Shown one piece after another: positions 33,300-44,934 of a stretch of DNA of 64,000 bases. Where the stretch lies: assembly GCA_963921195.1 (NCBI GenBank), contig OY992537.1, positions 178,391,021 through 178,455,020 on the forward strand. The letters run 5' to 3'. Under the pieces are notes generated by a model. That model did no database searches. It was not told the origin of the DNA and worked only from the letters and a program-made list of their open reading frames with translations. This DNA is from Pegoplata infirma (lineage: Eukaryota > Arthropoda > Insecta > Diptera > Anthomyiidae). Numbering within the stretch: position 1 is the stretch's first letter; each line of letters begins with the position of its first letter. A program made the position numbers and the translations under genes.

Positions 33300-33683
33300 A
33301 TAGAATAGTAAGATTTAATTTATTTTTTTGTTTAACAAAAATTTTCAAAAAATCGAAAACACTCATTTCAGGTACCCCCCCCCCCCCCCAAAAATGCATG
33401 GTATTTTTTGTATTTCATATTTGAAAGTCATAAAAAGTTAAGATATTTTTTCTGGGAATTATTGCAAGAAAGTTAATTAAAAAAAAAAATTTTTTTTTAT
33501 GTTTACAAAATTTAAATTTTTTTAAGTTTTTTCAAAATTTGGCCATTTTGGCTTTTTCTCGAAACTTTGACCTCCTTGCGCCTCGGGTTAATTTTATCCG
33601 ATTCAGCTCAAATTTTTACACAATTATTTTAACATCAAATGGCTGCGCGTTCCTCGAAATTCCAAAAAAAAACACCCTAATAT
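33300..33683. other. Unassigned sequence with poly-C run
   Basis: Contains a run of about 15 C at 33375-33390 and a GCCATTTTGGCTTTTTCTCG stretch; no gene or element ends recognised. Confidence 0.5.
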
Positions 33684-34767
33684 GAGGCATTCCACACCAA
33701 ATGTCCCGCTACAGAAAAACATGTGTCCCGTAAATTTCTGAATAGGTTTTTTGGGTAGCCCTATATGTAGCTAAGAAAATTGCGTTTTTGGTTTTTCAAA
33801 TTTTCGAAAACTGGGCTTAGGAGGCGTGGTCAAATATTGGAAAAATGGTAAAATTTGTGACGAGTTGCCTTGATTAAATATTTATCACATTAAAACGGAA
33901 TGCACCACAATGTCAAAAATTTACGTTCTTATATAGTTTTGTATGGGCTATCGATTAAAATTTTTTTTTTTAGAAAATTTTCAGAACCCGTTCTGAAATT
34001 TTCCATTTTCTAAAAAAGTCAATTTATCAAAAATCCGGCCACTTTTTTTTCTTTTTTATTTATTTTTTTAAAAGTTTAGATGTTTGTCCATCCACACAAA
34101 AAAAATCAGAAACACGTTCATCTTTTTTTTCGAGAAAATCGCATTTGAACTTTAAATTTCATAACAATTTTGTTATTTGCTTGTATTTCTTTGTTTTAAA
34201 GTTGCGAATGAGTAATATTAATTGCATAAATATTCGTCATACGCTCTGTTGACACAAGAAAATACAAGCAAATATCAAAATTGTTATGAAATTTAAAGTT
34301 CAAATGCGATTTTCTCGAAAAAAAAGATGAACGTGTTTCTGATTTTTTTTGTGTGGATGGACAAACATCTAAACTTTTAAAAAAATAAATAAAAAATAAA
34401 AAAAAAAGTGGACGAATTTTTGATAAATTGACTTTTTTCGAAAATGGAATATTTCAGAACGGGTTCTGAAAATTTTCCAAAAAAAAAAAAAAATTAATCG
34501 ATAGCCCATACAAAACTATATAAGACTGTAAATTTTTGAGATTGTGGTGCATTCCGTTTTAATGTGATAAATATTTAATCAAGGCAACTCGCCACAAATT
34601 TGACCATTTTTCCAACATTTGACCACGCCTCCTAAGCCCAGTTTTTGAAAAATTGAAAAACCAAAATCGCAATTTTCTAAGTTCCATATAGGGCTATCCA
34701 TACTACCTATTCAGAAGTTTACGGTACACATGTTTTTTTTCGCTGGACATTTGGTGTGGAATGCCTC
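33684..34767. mobile_element. Long foldback element (ATAT TSD)
   Basis: Ends GAGGCATTCCACACCAAATG and complement, arms of about 500 bp (33684-34185, 34250-34767) with a short spacer; flanked by ATAT (33680-33683, 34768-34771). Arms contain GGCGTGGTCAAATATTGG and TTTTGTATGGGCTATCGATT, related to foldback 4283-8419. No coding capacity. Confidence 0.9.
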
Positions 34768-34855
34768 ATATATGTGTGTATAAAAACAATTCATATACAT
34801 ACATGTAAATGCAATGTTTAATGTACACCCTAATAATTAGTAACTACTAATACTA

Positions 34856-35701
34856 CACTCAAAAAAATAAAACTGTAAAGTTAGCAAAAAAAGCTTGTAA
34901 ACCTACAAGAAAATTTGCTGATTTTGAACCCACAATTTTTTTGGTAAAGTTAGCAAAAACGTTTTGCTAAAAATTAGTTAACTGAAATTTTTTTATTTTA
35001 ACTTAGTTCATACACACTTGAGGACCCCATTGGGTTCGGACCCGATAGGTCCAGACCCCGATGGGCCTAGACCTAGTTGGGTTCCTTAAAAATCGTCATA
35101 GTTTTTGATCCAAAATTTGTGTCCGTTTCGCTCTACCTTGCTTAGTTTTTGAGATACGTGATTTTAGGGGACCACCGGGGTTTTGAGAATTACAAAAATC
35201 GATAACTTCAAAAATATTACTCGGAGAGCTTTTGATTATTTCTTGTTCTACGTGTTGAGAGCTACAAAAATGCTTTTGGACTTTTTGTTGTGTCGGCAAT
35301 ATTTACCGAGATATGAGCATTTTAAAATTTTCGGGAATGCTAACTTTTTTGGATCCAAAGTTAGGACCCATTAGGGTCCACACATGTGAAGAGGACCGGC
35401 GCCCGAGCCGAGGCTTAGTTTCCGAGATAGCGCCATTTTAAGTTTTCTGAAAATAAAAAAAAAAATTACCATTTATTTTTGCTAATATTAGCAAAAAAGC
35501 TTGTAAAAATGTTGTCAACTCAATTTCAAATTTAGTAAAAGAAATTAGTTCGAAGTTTGTTTAAAATTGCTAATGTGCTAAATGAAGTTTACAAGAATTT
35601 TTTGCTAACATGCTAATCTTAACTAAAAATTTGCTAAAAGTTAGCTAACTAGCATTAGCAAAAAAAAAATTAGTAAATCTACTAACGCATTTTTTTGAGT
35701 G
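34856..35701. mobile_element. TA-target MITE, CACTCAAAAAAAT ends
   Basis: Ends CACTCAAAAAAAT and ATTTTTTTGAGTG flanked by TA (34854-34855, 35702-35703). Subterminal GTTAGCAAAAA/CTAACTAGC motifs are repeated. The centre (35020-35460) is richer in GC (GAGGACCCCATTGGGTTCGG, GGTCCAGACCCCGATGGGCC) and of unknown origin. Ends resemble those at 22976. Confidence 0.75.
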
Positions 35702-35703
35702 TA

Positions 35704-37040
35704 AAAAGTTTTTATTTACTTTTATTATTAAGTTAATATTATTGTCTAACTCAGAGCTTCTCACTAACTTCTGTTTTGTGACCCCTTTTCAATATTTAAA
35801 ATTTTTCGCGACCCCCAACATAAAAAAAAATTAATTAAAAAGTAAATTATCATAAACCTGAAGTAATGGAAAAATTTGGAAACCAAATTCAGAAGCAGCA
35901 TTGAAAGATTAATCGAAACCGTGTGGTCAGATCCCAGACGCATACCAAGAATTTCACGTAAAAAAACGTCTAAAAAATAAAAAAAAAACACAGTTTTTGC
36001 GAACTTTGACCTCAACTTCCTCAAACGTTTGGAACCAGGTCCCCAATCTCGGCATTTCATATCAAAACTTACTATCGTCATTCATTTTTTATTTCCGAAA
36101 ATAAAAGAAAAATTTCAGTTTAACCTGATCAGAAATGAAGATGCTTACTAGAGATGGGCACATGAGCAGATTAGAGCGTGATTCACGCGTGAGTGTGACT
36201 GAATTCAATTATACTCACGTGATTGTGAGTGAGTGTGAGTGGGGAAAAAATTGCGTGAGTGAGTGTGCGTGAGTAAGATGTTTGCGTGAGTGATTGTGCG
36301 TGAGTTGATTTTTTTGCGTGAGTTTGCGTAATTTATTTGCTCTTCATATTTCCTTTCGTACCAAAAAATGCAACAAAAAATTTAAAAAATTTGGCTTAAA
36401 AAAGGAAAAGAGATGTAAAATTTCGCTGAACTTTAAACTTTGCTAAAAAATTTGAAAGATTTTTTAAATTTTAGTTTTTGAACTTTTTTTTTATAAATAA
36501 GAGTTTCGTGAGTGTGAGCGAAGCTTGCGTGAGTGCACGTGAGTTTGAGTTATATTAAATTTACTCACGTGATTGTGAGTGAGTGTGAGTGGAAAAATGC
36601 CTGCCGTGAGCGTGAGTGAGTGTGAGTCAAAAATCACTCACGCGCCCATCTCTAATGCTTACCAAGAAAGCATTTAAAGTCCAATTTGGAGTAATGATTG
36701 ATCTTTTTTCAAAATTATGTACCAGTGTTTGGTATTGATCGAATTTTTTTCGATCACGAATCCAGATCCATTATTCGGATCCAAATTCGGAATCAGCATT
36801 AAAAACTAAATCGAAAAAAGTGGCCAGATCCCAGACGCAACCAACAATTTCAAAGCTCTTAAAAATGCACAAGAATACGTTTTTGTGAACTTTGCCTTTA
36901 GTTTTCTCCAAAACCTAACGTGCTAGAAAAATTTGGAGCCCAGAATTCCGAATCAGCATCGAGAAGTTAAGTCAATAGAAAATGAACTGTCAGATCCCAG
37001 ACTCAGCCAAAAAAATTCACAAATCAGTGTTGGCCATTCC
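35704..37040. repeat. Degenerate repeat with CAGATCCCAGAC motif
   Basis: Three diverged copies of a block ending GGTCAGATCCCAGACGCA (about 35880-35945, 36770-36840, 36935-37005), each preceded by AATC/AAGCAGCAT(T/C)GA. A hAT MITE lies inside. The segment starting CAGAGCTTCTCACTAAC (35753) with GTGACCCC/GCGACCCCC looks like one end of another hAT, without partner. Confidence 0.5.
36149..36654. mobile_element. hAT MITE, TAGAGATG family, 506 bp
   Basis: Ends TAGAGATGGGCACATGAG and CACGCGCCCATCTCTA with exact TSD ATGCTTAC (36141-36148, 36655-36662). Both flanks are dense in GTGAGTGTGAGTG/ACTCACGTG motifs. This is the shortest member of the family seen also at 4541 and 11934. Confidence 0.95.
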
Positions 37041-37821
37041 GGGAAATAAACAACTGCTCATTGATTACGGACGGACCTTAATTGATGGAAAAATTACACA
37101 GCGTGACAAAATCGGACTTCGGAAGTAACCTGAGTTTTGACCATTGATTTTATATATTTCGGGTACGCTGATTCCAATGGTGCACTCCGTTTTTAGTTCT
37201 AAGGTACAGATTTTTCTCAAAATGTCTTCAAAGTTTTTCATGTCCCCTCGAAGTTTTTTTAATATAATTTTTTTTCTATTCAAAAAAAACTCACGTTTTT
37301 TGGTTGAAACTAAAAGCCTAGATCTGTAGCTACATTTTAAGTACAAACATGGCAGTTTAAGGTTAACAAATTTTGTAGTACTTGGAGTTTATAGCAATTT
37401 TTTCTCATATTTTAACATTTTTGCGATTTATAAACAACTAACCTAAGCAGCCGTTTTGTCTAAATATTAATGAACAAAAAACACTATGTTTCATTAAAAA
37501 ATATGTTTTTTTTTTTGTTAAGTGTCTTATTCGAAAATTCCAAGATGACCACATGATCCGACATTTTGTATAATGTGTAGAAATCTCTAAAAAATCTTAG
37601 TTCCGAATTTCAAGTCAAAATGTTTTCATTTGCAAAAGTTATCGGTAAAAAACTTTTATTTTATAACATTAAATTAAATTAGTAAGGTATTAATTAAAAA
37701 TAAAAATATAAATACAAAAAAAAAATAAAGCATAATTTTAGGAGTTTCTTAACACTGTAAAAAAAAACCAGTGTTAAAAAGCCTACGTTAGCTACTCGTT
37801 TTTTTTACTTTTGGTTTTTAT
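37041..37821. other. Unassigned sequence
   Basis: No gene or element boundaries. Overlapping open frames at 37065-37346 (minus) and 37144-37329 (plus) are mutually exclusive and carry no motif. Confidence 0.5.
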
Positions 37822-37829
37822 ATCACTTC

Positions 37830-38915
37830 CAGTGTTGCCATATATTTTTTTGAAAAAACTTTTTATTTCTGAAAAAAAAATCTTTTTTTTGTGAAAAAAT
37901 CTTTTTTTTACAAAAGTATGGAAAAAATTAAAAATTAATACATTATGTATTTTCATTATGTATTTTCAATTCATTTTTTATACCAAGTGCAAAAAAATAA
38001 TAAAAAAACAACCAAGCGTTCATTTGGAGCTCATAAAAGAGTTCTTAGACGTTCACAAATCCAGCGATCAGTTTTTATTTAGTTTTCGCAATTTAATTAA
38101 AAATCATTTTTAATAATTAATTAAACATAACCGAGAACCGGTTACAATGACCGTCGTCTCGTTGTATCGAAATCGACCAAGGGTTTAGTGGGAATCGAAC
38201 CCACGACCCCCTGTTTCATAGGCTAGCATGTTACCAACTAACCTACAGGGGCATTATATGACTCATAAAAGATTCTGAAAAATATATGTTCGTATTCTTT
38301 CCTGACTCTTTTATGAATGTTCAAAAAAACATATTTTGAATTTTTTACATATCCAGAATTAAGAGTCAAACATGAATCTTTCAGGAATCCAAATGTCGAG
38401 CGTTCTATTAATTTTTTGGAGCCTTGAAAGAGTCATAACTTATGAAGGCTCAGAAAATTGTACACAGTAAGCAAATATCAAACACCGGTGCATGCTCGAC
38501 AATATATGACGGATTGGATCTATATGTGGTAAAATCTTTTATTAGTGCAACAATTTAAGAGAAAAATTATTTTATGTTGGCAACTTACAGATTTAAGTGA
38601 ATATTGTGTGGAATTTTCATATGGCGACCAAGTCAAAGAATGGTCTGATTTTAAATGGATTTAATAAGGTTACCAAGCTAAAAACAAAATTGTAATCGAA
38701 TATCTCATATTTTCATAGAATAAAGTCGTACGACCAATATTTCGTACGACCAATATTTCGGGTATTTACAAAGAAAAATGAAGCTTTTTGTATTTTTTAA
38801 CTAATTAAGAAAAACTTGAAAAAACTTTAATATTTTCCAAAAAACTTATTTTTTTAGATAAAATCTTAAAATCTTTTTAGCACCTCAAAAAACTTGCAAA
38901 AAAATGGAAACACTG
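37830..38915. mobile_element. hAT element, CAGTGTTGCCATAT ends
   Basis: Ends CAGTGTTGCCATAT and ATGGAAACACTG with exact TSD ATCACTTC (37822-37829, 38916-38923). Subterminal zones are T-rich with TTTTTTGTGAAAAAATC motifs. The interior includes a tRNA-like sequence and an ACTCATAAAAGATTC/GACTCTTTTATGAATG inverted pair. Confidence 0.9.
38181..38252 (-). repeat. tRNA-like sequence
   Basis: 72 nt on the minus strand: GCCCCTGTAGGTTAGTTGGT (D-arm like), and a perfect T arm GTGGGTTCGATTCCCAC. The acceptor ends (GCCCCTG versus TAAACCC) do not pair and no sound anticodon stem forms. A tRNA pseudogene or tRNA-derived SINE head, not a working tRNA. Confidence 0.55.
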
Positions 38916-38923
38916 ATCACTTC

Positions 38924-39509
38924 AAACAATTTCAATATTATAAGTTATAGCTTTTGTTTACTTTTCTTTTTTGCGAAGTAGCTAAAAATTGTTTTTGAAT
39001 ATTTTTTTTTTCTTGCGTTTGCTTAAAATACAACAACATGAAAAAAACAAAAACTCCAAACAGAGCAGTAGCGAAAAACAAATTCTATTGTTGTAGCCTA
39101 CAAATATACTACAGTAGTATATTTGGAGGCTACAAATATACTACGGTAGTATATTTGTAGGCTACAGTACACGGTTTAGTTATTAAAGGTTACATACGAT
39201 TAGTAAATAAATCCGCCATATCAACTGTTTGACAAGTTTCGGTGTTTAATTATGATTTTAATTATCTTAAATTTTGCACACTTTTGCCACCCAAAATTTG
39301 TTAAATTTTTAAGAATTTAAAATTTAAAATAATATTTTTTATAAACATTCAGAAATTATACAAAATTTTAAACAAAATTAAAGAAAATTAATTTGAACAT
39401 TTTTTCAATTCCTTTTTGTTTCGACATTCTATTTTTTTAGTACACACCGATTTCTGTCGTCCTTCTCAATCCTTTATATATGTCATTCGTGCTACAGTAT
39501 TATTACTAC
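38924..39509. other. Unassigned AT-rich spacer with a palindrome
   Basis: No gene seen; contains the palindrome at 39093-39165. Confidence 0.5.
39093..39165. repeat. 73-bp nested palindrome
   Basis: GTAGCCTACAAATATACTAC at the left and its complement at the right. It consists of two sub-palindromes around CAGTAG and CGGTAG joined by GGAGGCTAC, with only two or three mismatches. No TSD recognised. Confidence 0.85.
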
Positions 39510-39517
39510 CTTCACAT

Positions 39518-40755
39518 CAGAGTTGCAAAAGTTGGTACAATTGTACTTTTTTTGGTACAATTCAAAGCTCAAAAGTACAATGGTACACCAATGACTCATT
39601 TGGTACTATTTCAAAACTTTATCAGATTATGGATTTTATTCATGGAATTTTACCAGTTTATAATTTTCAAGAAGTAACCTTCTTGAAAAATTAAACATTA
39701 AACTTCAAAAGTGGCTGATTTTCAAACATTTGTAAATATGTTGTAAAATGCCACATTTTTATAGAAATGAGTTAAAATTTCGGGGGAGTATTCTTAGTAC
39801 ACATGCGATCATAATTGGTTAAACATTATTTCATATTTTGTCAAAAGTTCAGAAGAAGGCCGATTTCAGATTTTCGTGCATTTTTATAGAAAGCAGACGA
39901 TCTTTTTTGAGTACATTTGCTACATCTTTTGTAGAAATGAGTGGAATATCGAGAAAGTATTCTTATCATACACAAACAAAATTATTAGCTTAACATTTTT
40001 AATTAAATCAATTGATCAACAAAATTTTAATGAATCATCATTGTTTTGATCATCATTTTTGTTATTTTCTTTTACTGTCGAAGTACAATTTTTCAACACA
40101 CAACATTTTTTTGCTTTAATTTATTTAAATACTTTTATCGAAAAAATATACAAAATTATCATGTTATACTTTATTGAATTTTCGCAACATATTTGAAAAC
40201 AAAAAAAAAGCATTTTTTCATAATTTGCTCAGAAGATTACAATTAATTCATTCGTTAAATTAATCATTATTTTGATTGACTACAAATACAAAATTTATCA
40301 AATTTAAAATCAAAATCAAAAAAATGTTTGATTGAAAAAATATTCAATTAATCACCTATTCATTTGGTGATTGATATAACAATATTCGTAATCGTAGGAG
40401 TTTCAATCAAAAAATTTATTGAAATCGCGTTTTTCGTGATAATTGGCAAAAAATAATTTCATGTTTTTTAAAAAAACTCCCACATGTTGGCATAAAAGTC
40501 CACATGGGTTCTGTATTTATATGGAAATCGGCCTATTTTTCTCGAGTAGTTCGCTTATGCCACAATTTTTTAAGAAATCAGTCGAAATTTCGAGAAAGTG
40601 TGCCCGAAATATGGGCTATAATATTTTTTCAAACATTTTTCATTAATTTTTAACATTTTGCATAAAAAAATCGGATTTGGTACAATTGGGTTCAAAAAAA
40701 GTACAATTTTATGAGCTCGATGTTACAATTTTAATGTTCTCATTTTGCAACCCTG
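39518..40755. mobile_element. hAT element, CAGAGTTGCAAAA ends
   Basis: Ends CAGAGTTGCAAAA and TTTTGCAACCCTG; flanks CTTCACAT (39510-39517) and CTTCAAAT (40756-40763), 7 of 8 identical. Subterminal GGTACAATTGTACTTTTT/GTACAATTTT motifs. The interior 39960-40440 is paralogous to 48360-48614 plus 50251-50340 and provides the empty site of the TACA element. Confidence 0.82.
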
Positions 40756-40808
40756 CTTCAAATTGTAAACAAATGTAGTAATATAAAAACGTGATTGTAT
40801 TAAACATT

Positions 40809-41295
40809 AGCGGTTTTCACCCTTGATAGAAAACTTTTGAGGAAATTTCCTACATGAAAACTTTCTACCGATTTTTTCCACTAAAGAGTGAACAACTATT
40901 TAAAAATGTTTTCTCACACTAACATTTTCTAAAACCTCAAAATATTTTATATAATTAAAACCACGAAATAATATTAAACAACACGATTTTTAGTAAAAAA
41001 AAAATTAATCATTTAAGTTTAATTTTAAATTTCGTATAAAAAGTCTGAAAATATCACAAAATAATTAAATTCCTCTCTAATCAGCTGTTTTGTTGGTCTA
41101 GGAACTTTTATTCTTTTCTTTACTTCAACTTACTCAAGCATCAAGTCGAAGAAATTTTCTATGTAGAAAAGAAGAAACCAATAAAATGAGAAAAACAAGC
41201 CACCATGTATTTTGTTGTTGTATCTGTCAAACATTTTCTTGTTTTCTTCTATTCTCCGATTCTTTTCTTGTTTCCTATCAAGAGTGAGAACCGCT
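40809..41295. mobile_element. MITE, AGCGGTTTTCACCC ends
   Basis: TIRs of 26 bp with three mismatches (AGCGGTTTTCACCCTTGATA / TATCAAGAGTGAGAACCGCT), flanked by ATT (40806-40808, 41296-41298). AGAAAACTTT-type motifs repeat subterminally. Superfamily uncertain. Confidence 0.75.
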
Positions 41296-41512
41296 ATTAA
41301 GTTAAGATGGTGTAAAATGAATGGAACATCGAAAAAATGATAATAACAATTGTAAATAAAATTCTTTTAATTTTGGTCAAAAAATTATAAAAAAATTTGG
41401 AAAAATGCATTTGAATTCCGAAAATATCGGAAAAATTAAGAACAAATCGAGAAAATTTTAGATGCATGTGTAAATAATTTTTTTATAGTATAATACGGAA
41501 AATAAATAATAT

Positions 41513-41747
41513 GAAGGGCTTACTGCAAGAACTTGATAAGCAACATTTTATTTTTTCCTGTTTTTCGCCTTCTGCTGATGTTCCATTGACAGATTTTTTG
41601 CAGAAGTCTTGCTTTAACCCTTCGTACAAGTATATTGAGAATAAAAGTTCTGCAAAAGTTATATTTTCTACATTATTTTAAAAGTTTTAAGGCAAAAACC
41701 ACCATAAAATGAAATGTTGCTTATCGAGTTTTTACAATAAGCCCTTC
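41513..41747. mobile_element. Small MITE with ATAT flanks
   Basis: TIRs of about 40 bp starting GAAGGGCTTA and containing GATAAGCAACATTTTATTTT, flanked by ATAT (41509-41512, 41748-41751). The 5'-GA start and ATAT flank match the foldback group. Confidence 0.8.
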
Positions 41748-42227
41748 ATATGTATTTAATATAAAATATGTATTTATTTTGAATTTGTTTATTTTCATTC
41801 TGACTAGGGTTGCCAGACGTCCCGCATTTGGCGGGATTGCCCCGCTTTTCATAACAGATTTCCGCGTCCCGCGCGGAATTCCATATTCCCGCTTTTTTGC
41901 AATTTTTTTTACCAACAACTGTTTTTTACTTTAAAAGACTAACAATAAGTTTTTAGAAGGCTTATTTGTAAGCTTTTGTAAAATTTGTTTTACCTTACAA
42001 TGTTTTAAGTTTACAATCTTAGTATTTGTTTGAAGAAAAAAAAAAATTTTCAAAAAGTATACGCCAAAAGTTGCACAATAGAGTACATTCCGGGAAAAAT
42101 ATTTATAAAATTTCAATGGAGTGATTCTGGTCCAGCTTTGTATCTTAAAAATGGAAATGTGTGTACTACATTAAAAAAAAAAAACACGTAAAATAACAAG
42201 AAAAACTTCTAACTTTTTTTTTGTTTG

Positions 42228-42309
42228 CTAGGTTAGGTTGTTAGGTTGTAAGTGGCTGCTGCGTCAACACACGTAGACTCTGAGGTACATTGTGATACCA
42301 CGGGACCGT
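42228..42309 (+). repeat. Fragment of an AGGTTAGGTT dispersed repeat
   Basis: CTAGGTTAGGTTGTTAGGTTG followed by GTGGCTGCTGCGTCA and CATTGTGATACCACGGGACC. The combination resembles the 5' part of a dipteran tRNA-associated interspersed repeat known to me; the rest is absent. Confidence 0.4.
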
Positions 42310-42800
42310 AATAGGTTTTCTAACTCCTATTTGAAAAAAATTCCTAGTAATTTTACAAGATTTTTACCAGTAATTTTGTAATTTTACAAGACTTTTACCA
42401 ATAAAACTGTAAATTTGCAAATTTTTTGACACGATAAAATTTACAAAGAGGTTTCGTAATTTTACTAGAGTTTTTTGCTACCTCCTATTTTACGAGAATT
42501 CCTAGTAAGTTTACAAGCTTTTTACCAATAATTTTGTAATTTTACAAGCTTTTTACTAATAAAGTTGTAAATTTACAGTTTCTTGGCGCAATTAAAATTA
42601 CAAGGAATTCTCGAGGAATTTACTAACTTTTATTTGTAAAATTATCTTGAAATTTTGTAAAATTCCAAAAAAAAAAATGTAAAATTACAAAAAAAAAATG
42701 TAAAATTACAAAAAAAAATTAAATTTCGATTTGTTAAAAAACGAGGAAAACTGTCAAATATTGGTCAAATGGGATCACGAGACTTTTCCTAATAATTTGA
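42310..42800. repeat. Dispersed repeat shared with 17217-17935
   Basis: Same succession of CTAGTAATTTTACAAG, CCAATAAAACTGTAAATTTGC and CCTCCTATTTTACGAG motifs as at 17.2-17.9 kb. Confidence 0.6.
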
Positions 42801-43088
42801 CAAAGTTTTTTTTTTGTGTGTAAAATTTACTTTAGCTAAATTTGTCTCTAAAGCAGCGCGAAAGAGATCTAATTTTTTTGAAAAAACAAACGCATTTTTT
42901 CTATTTCAAAATGCACTAATGGCTGGTAGTCTCTATTTAAAACAATAAAACTCGACAACATGCTGCTAAATCTTTCAATATAAAAATATTTTTGTCCCGC
43001 GAAAGTTTTTAAAATCCCGCCATTTTTGTAGTTTTCAGGAGTTTGTCCCGCATTTTCGAAATAAAATTCTGGCAACCCTAATTCTGAC

Positions 43089-43763
43089 ACTTGAATTTTT
43101 TTAATATTTTGCCTTTTCAAATATAAAAAAATCGTTGTTACCAACTGGATGAACCAAGAGCTTTTTCTTGATACAAAGCAACACAGTACATGAGTAGTAT
43201 GTTCACAGAGTTGCATTTGATGTGTGTAAGTATTAGTGACAGCACACGGTGTAACTTTTGACGTTTCATACAAAACGTAAACAAACAACATAAATACATA
43301 CACAAAAGCTCACACGTACAGGCACACATACACTAGACAGCGATGATAATTCTGTACTAAAAACCATACCACCATATTGGAAAGTACGAAATTAGCACCA
43401 TTGTTTGCATACTAGTCTGTGCTGTGCAAAGCAATAAGGGTTTGGCAATAAAAATTAAATACAAAGGTTAAGTCTATCTACAAGCTCAAATCACCTTTTT
43501 TGAAGTGTGAACCACCCTACTAATTACTCCAACTATATGGAAGAAAAACACTAAACTTCTTTTTTTTCTATATGCAATTCAGTATGAGTATTTATTTATT
43601 CATTTTAAACTCAATTCAATTTATATTATTTCATTATTACAAAAATTTTTCAGCAGTTTATTGCGGTTAATATACACACACGAGATCTTTATTAGTTGAT
43701 TGTCATAGGCTAAGTAAATCGTTTTTAAATTATACAAAATTCTTAACATTGACAAACATATAT
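43089..43763. other. Unassigned spacer
   Basis: No gene or element ends recognised; ordinary AT-rich sequence up to the TSD of the next element. Confidence 0.5.
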
Positions 43764-43973
43764 GTAACAAACAGGGACGTATCCAGGATTTTATTTCGGT
43801 GGGGGCCCAACATTTTTTTAATTTTTTTTTTACAAAAAATTTACATAACATCACATGTTTAAGAATTTTTCTCCATCTTTCCTTGAACTGAATGTAGCAC
43901 AATCAGATTCTTCATTTTTGTGGAAGTTTAAAACTTTTGGGGAAAAAAAATATAATTTTAAGAGACTTACCCC

Positions 43974-44094
43974 CAGTTTCTGTAATACGAACGCCATTCG
44001 TTCGTGACGAATTTGTGTGTATTTTGTTATTTTAACAAAAACAAAATACATGCAAATTCGTCGCAGACGAATGGCGTTCGTATTACAGAAACTG
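43974..44094. mobile_element. Palindromic MITE, 121 bp
   Basis: CAGTTTCTGTAATACGAACG and its complement end the element; arms of about 50 bp around a T/A-rich loop. It lies exactly at the left end of the MITE above. Confidence 0.8.
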
Positions 44095-44484
44095 CACAGA
44101 AAGAAATAAAAAAAAATTTGAGTAAATTTTTAATACTATTGAGTAAAAAATTACTCAATTTTCCACCAGTAAACGATTTAATAGTATTGAGTAAATTTTT
44201 AATAAAAATTTATTAAATGTTTGCCAAAAAAATTTGAGTAAATTTTTAATTGACACTATTAAGTGCAAGAACAGAACAAGAATCACCACCTTTTAAAAAC
44301 AGAACAAGTTTTATTTCACATCGGCGCCGGCCACCGGTTTAATCTGCCAAACCGTATGGAAAAAGTCGTGCCGGGCTTATTCTGTTTCTACTCTAAAAAA
44401 AAACAAAGTTTAAAAAAATTTCATATTTTTTTACAAAGAAAAAAAACATGTTTTTTCAAACTTTACCAAATATATTTTTATCTT

Positions 44485-44780
44485 AAAGACATAAAAAAAA
44501 TTTATAAATATGATTACAAACTTTCATGTATATATACAAAAAACTATAAACTAAACGAGAATTAAAAAAACTAAGAAAATTCCAAAAAAAAAAATTAAAA
44601 AAGCTATTAAATTCTTATTAAATTATTTACTCAAAGACATAAAAAAAAATTATAAATATGATTACAAACTTTCATGTATATATACAAAAAACTATAAACT
44701 AAACGAGAATAAAAAAAACTAAGAAAATTCCAAAAAAAAAATTAAAAAAGCTATTAAATTCTTATTAAATTATTTACTCA
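44485..44780 (+). repeat. About 150-bp tandem duplication
   Basis: AGACATAAAAAAAATTTATA at 44487 recurs at 44636; the two copies share TTTCATGTATATATACAAAA and TAAACTAAACGAGAAT almost unchanged, so the duplication is recent. Confidence 0.85.
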
Positions 44781-44934
44781 ATTTGTTTTTAAATTTTTGA
44801 GTAAATTTTTAATTGCGTCAATTAAAAAATTACTCAAAACTTTTTTTAAATTTAAACAAGTGATTACTCAAATTGTTTTTCCCCATATTTTTTTCTGTGT
44901 GGGGGTTAATCCTTTTTTTAAATTGTGAATTGTA

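Larger units (their letters stand above)
41805..43080. mobile_element. hAT element, TAGGGTTGCCAG family
   Basis: Ends TAGGGTTGCCAGACGTCCCG and TCTGGCAACCCTA with exact TSD ATTCTGAC (41797-41804, 43081-43088). Subterminal TCCCGC/GCGGGA motifs on both sides. Contains the dispersed repeat at 42310-42800 and an AGGTTAGGTT fragment. Open frames at 42869-43329 (minus) span the hAT end and flank, with no recognisable domain. Confidence 0.93.
43970..44905. mobile_element. MITE with CCCCCACACAGAAA ends (TTA TSD)
   Basis: Right end TTTCTGTGTGGGGG, left end CCCCC then CACAGAAAGAAAT after an inner palindromic insertion. TTA on both sides (43967-43969, 44906-44908). The homologous position in hAT A (about 23697) lacks it. 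Repeats GAGTAAATTTTTAAT throughout. The TWA target suggests PIF/Harbinger. Confidence 0.65.

Noticed and set aside
38181..38252. Functional tRNA gene
   Set aside because: Only the T arm and part of the D arm are tRNA-like; acceptor strands do not pair and no sound anticodon stem forms.
42869..43329. 144-codon minus-strand ORF spanning an hAT border
   Set aside because: It crosses from the hAT at 41805-43080 into flanking DNA, so it cannot be an old gene; no motif recognised.
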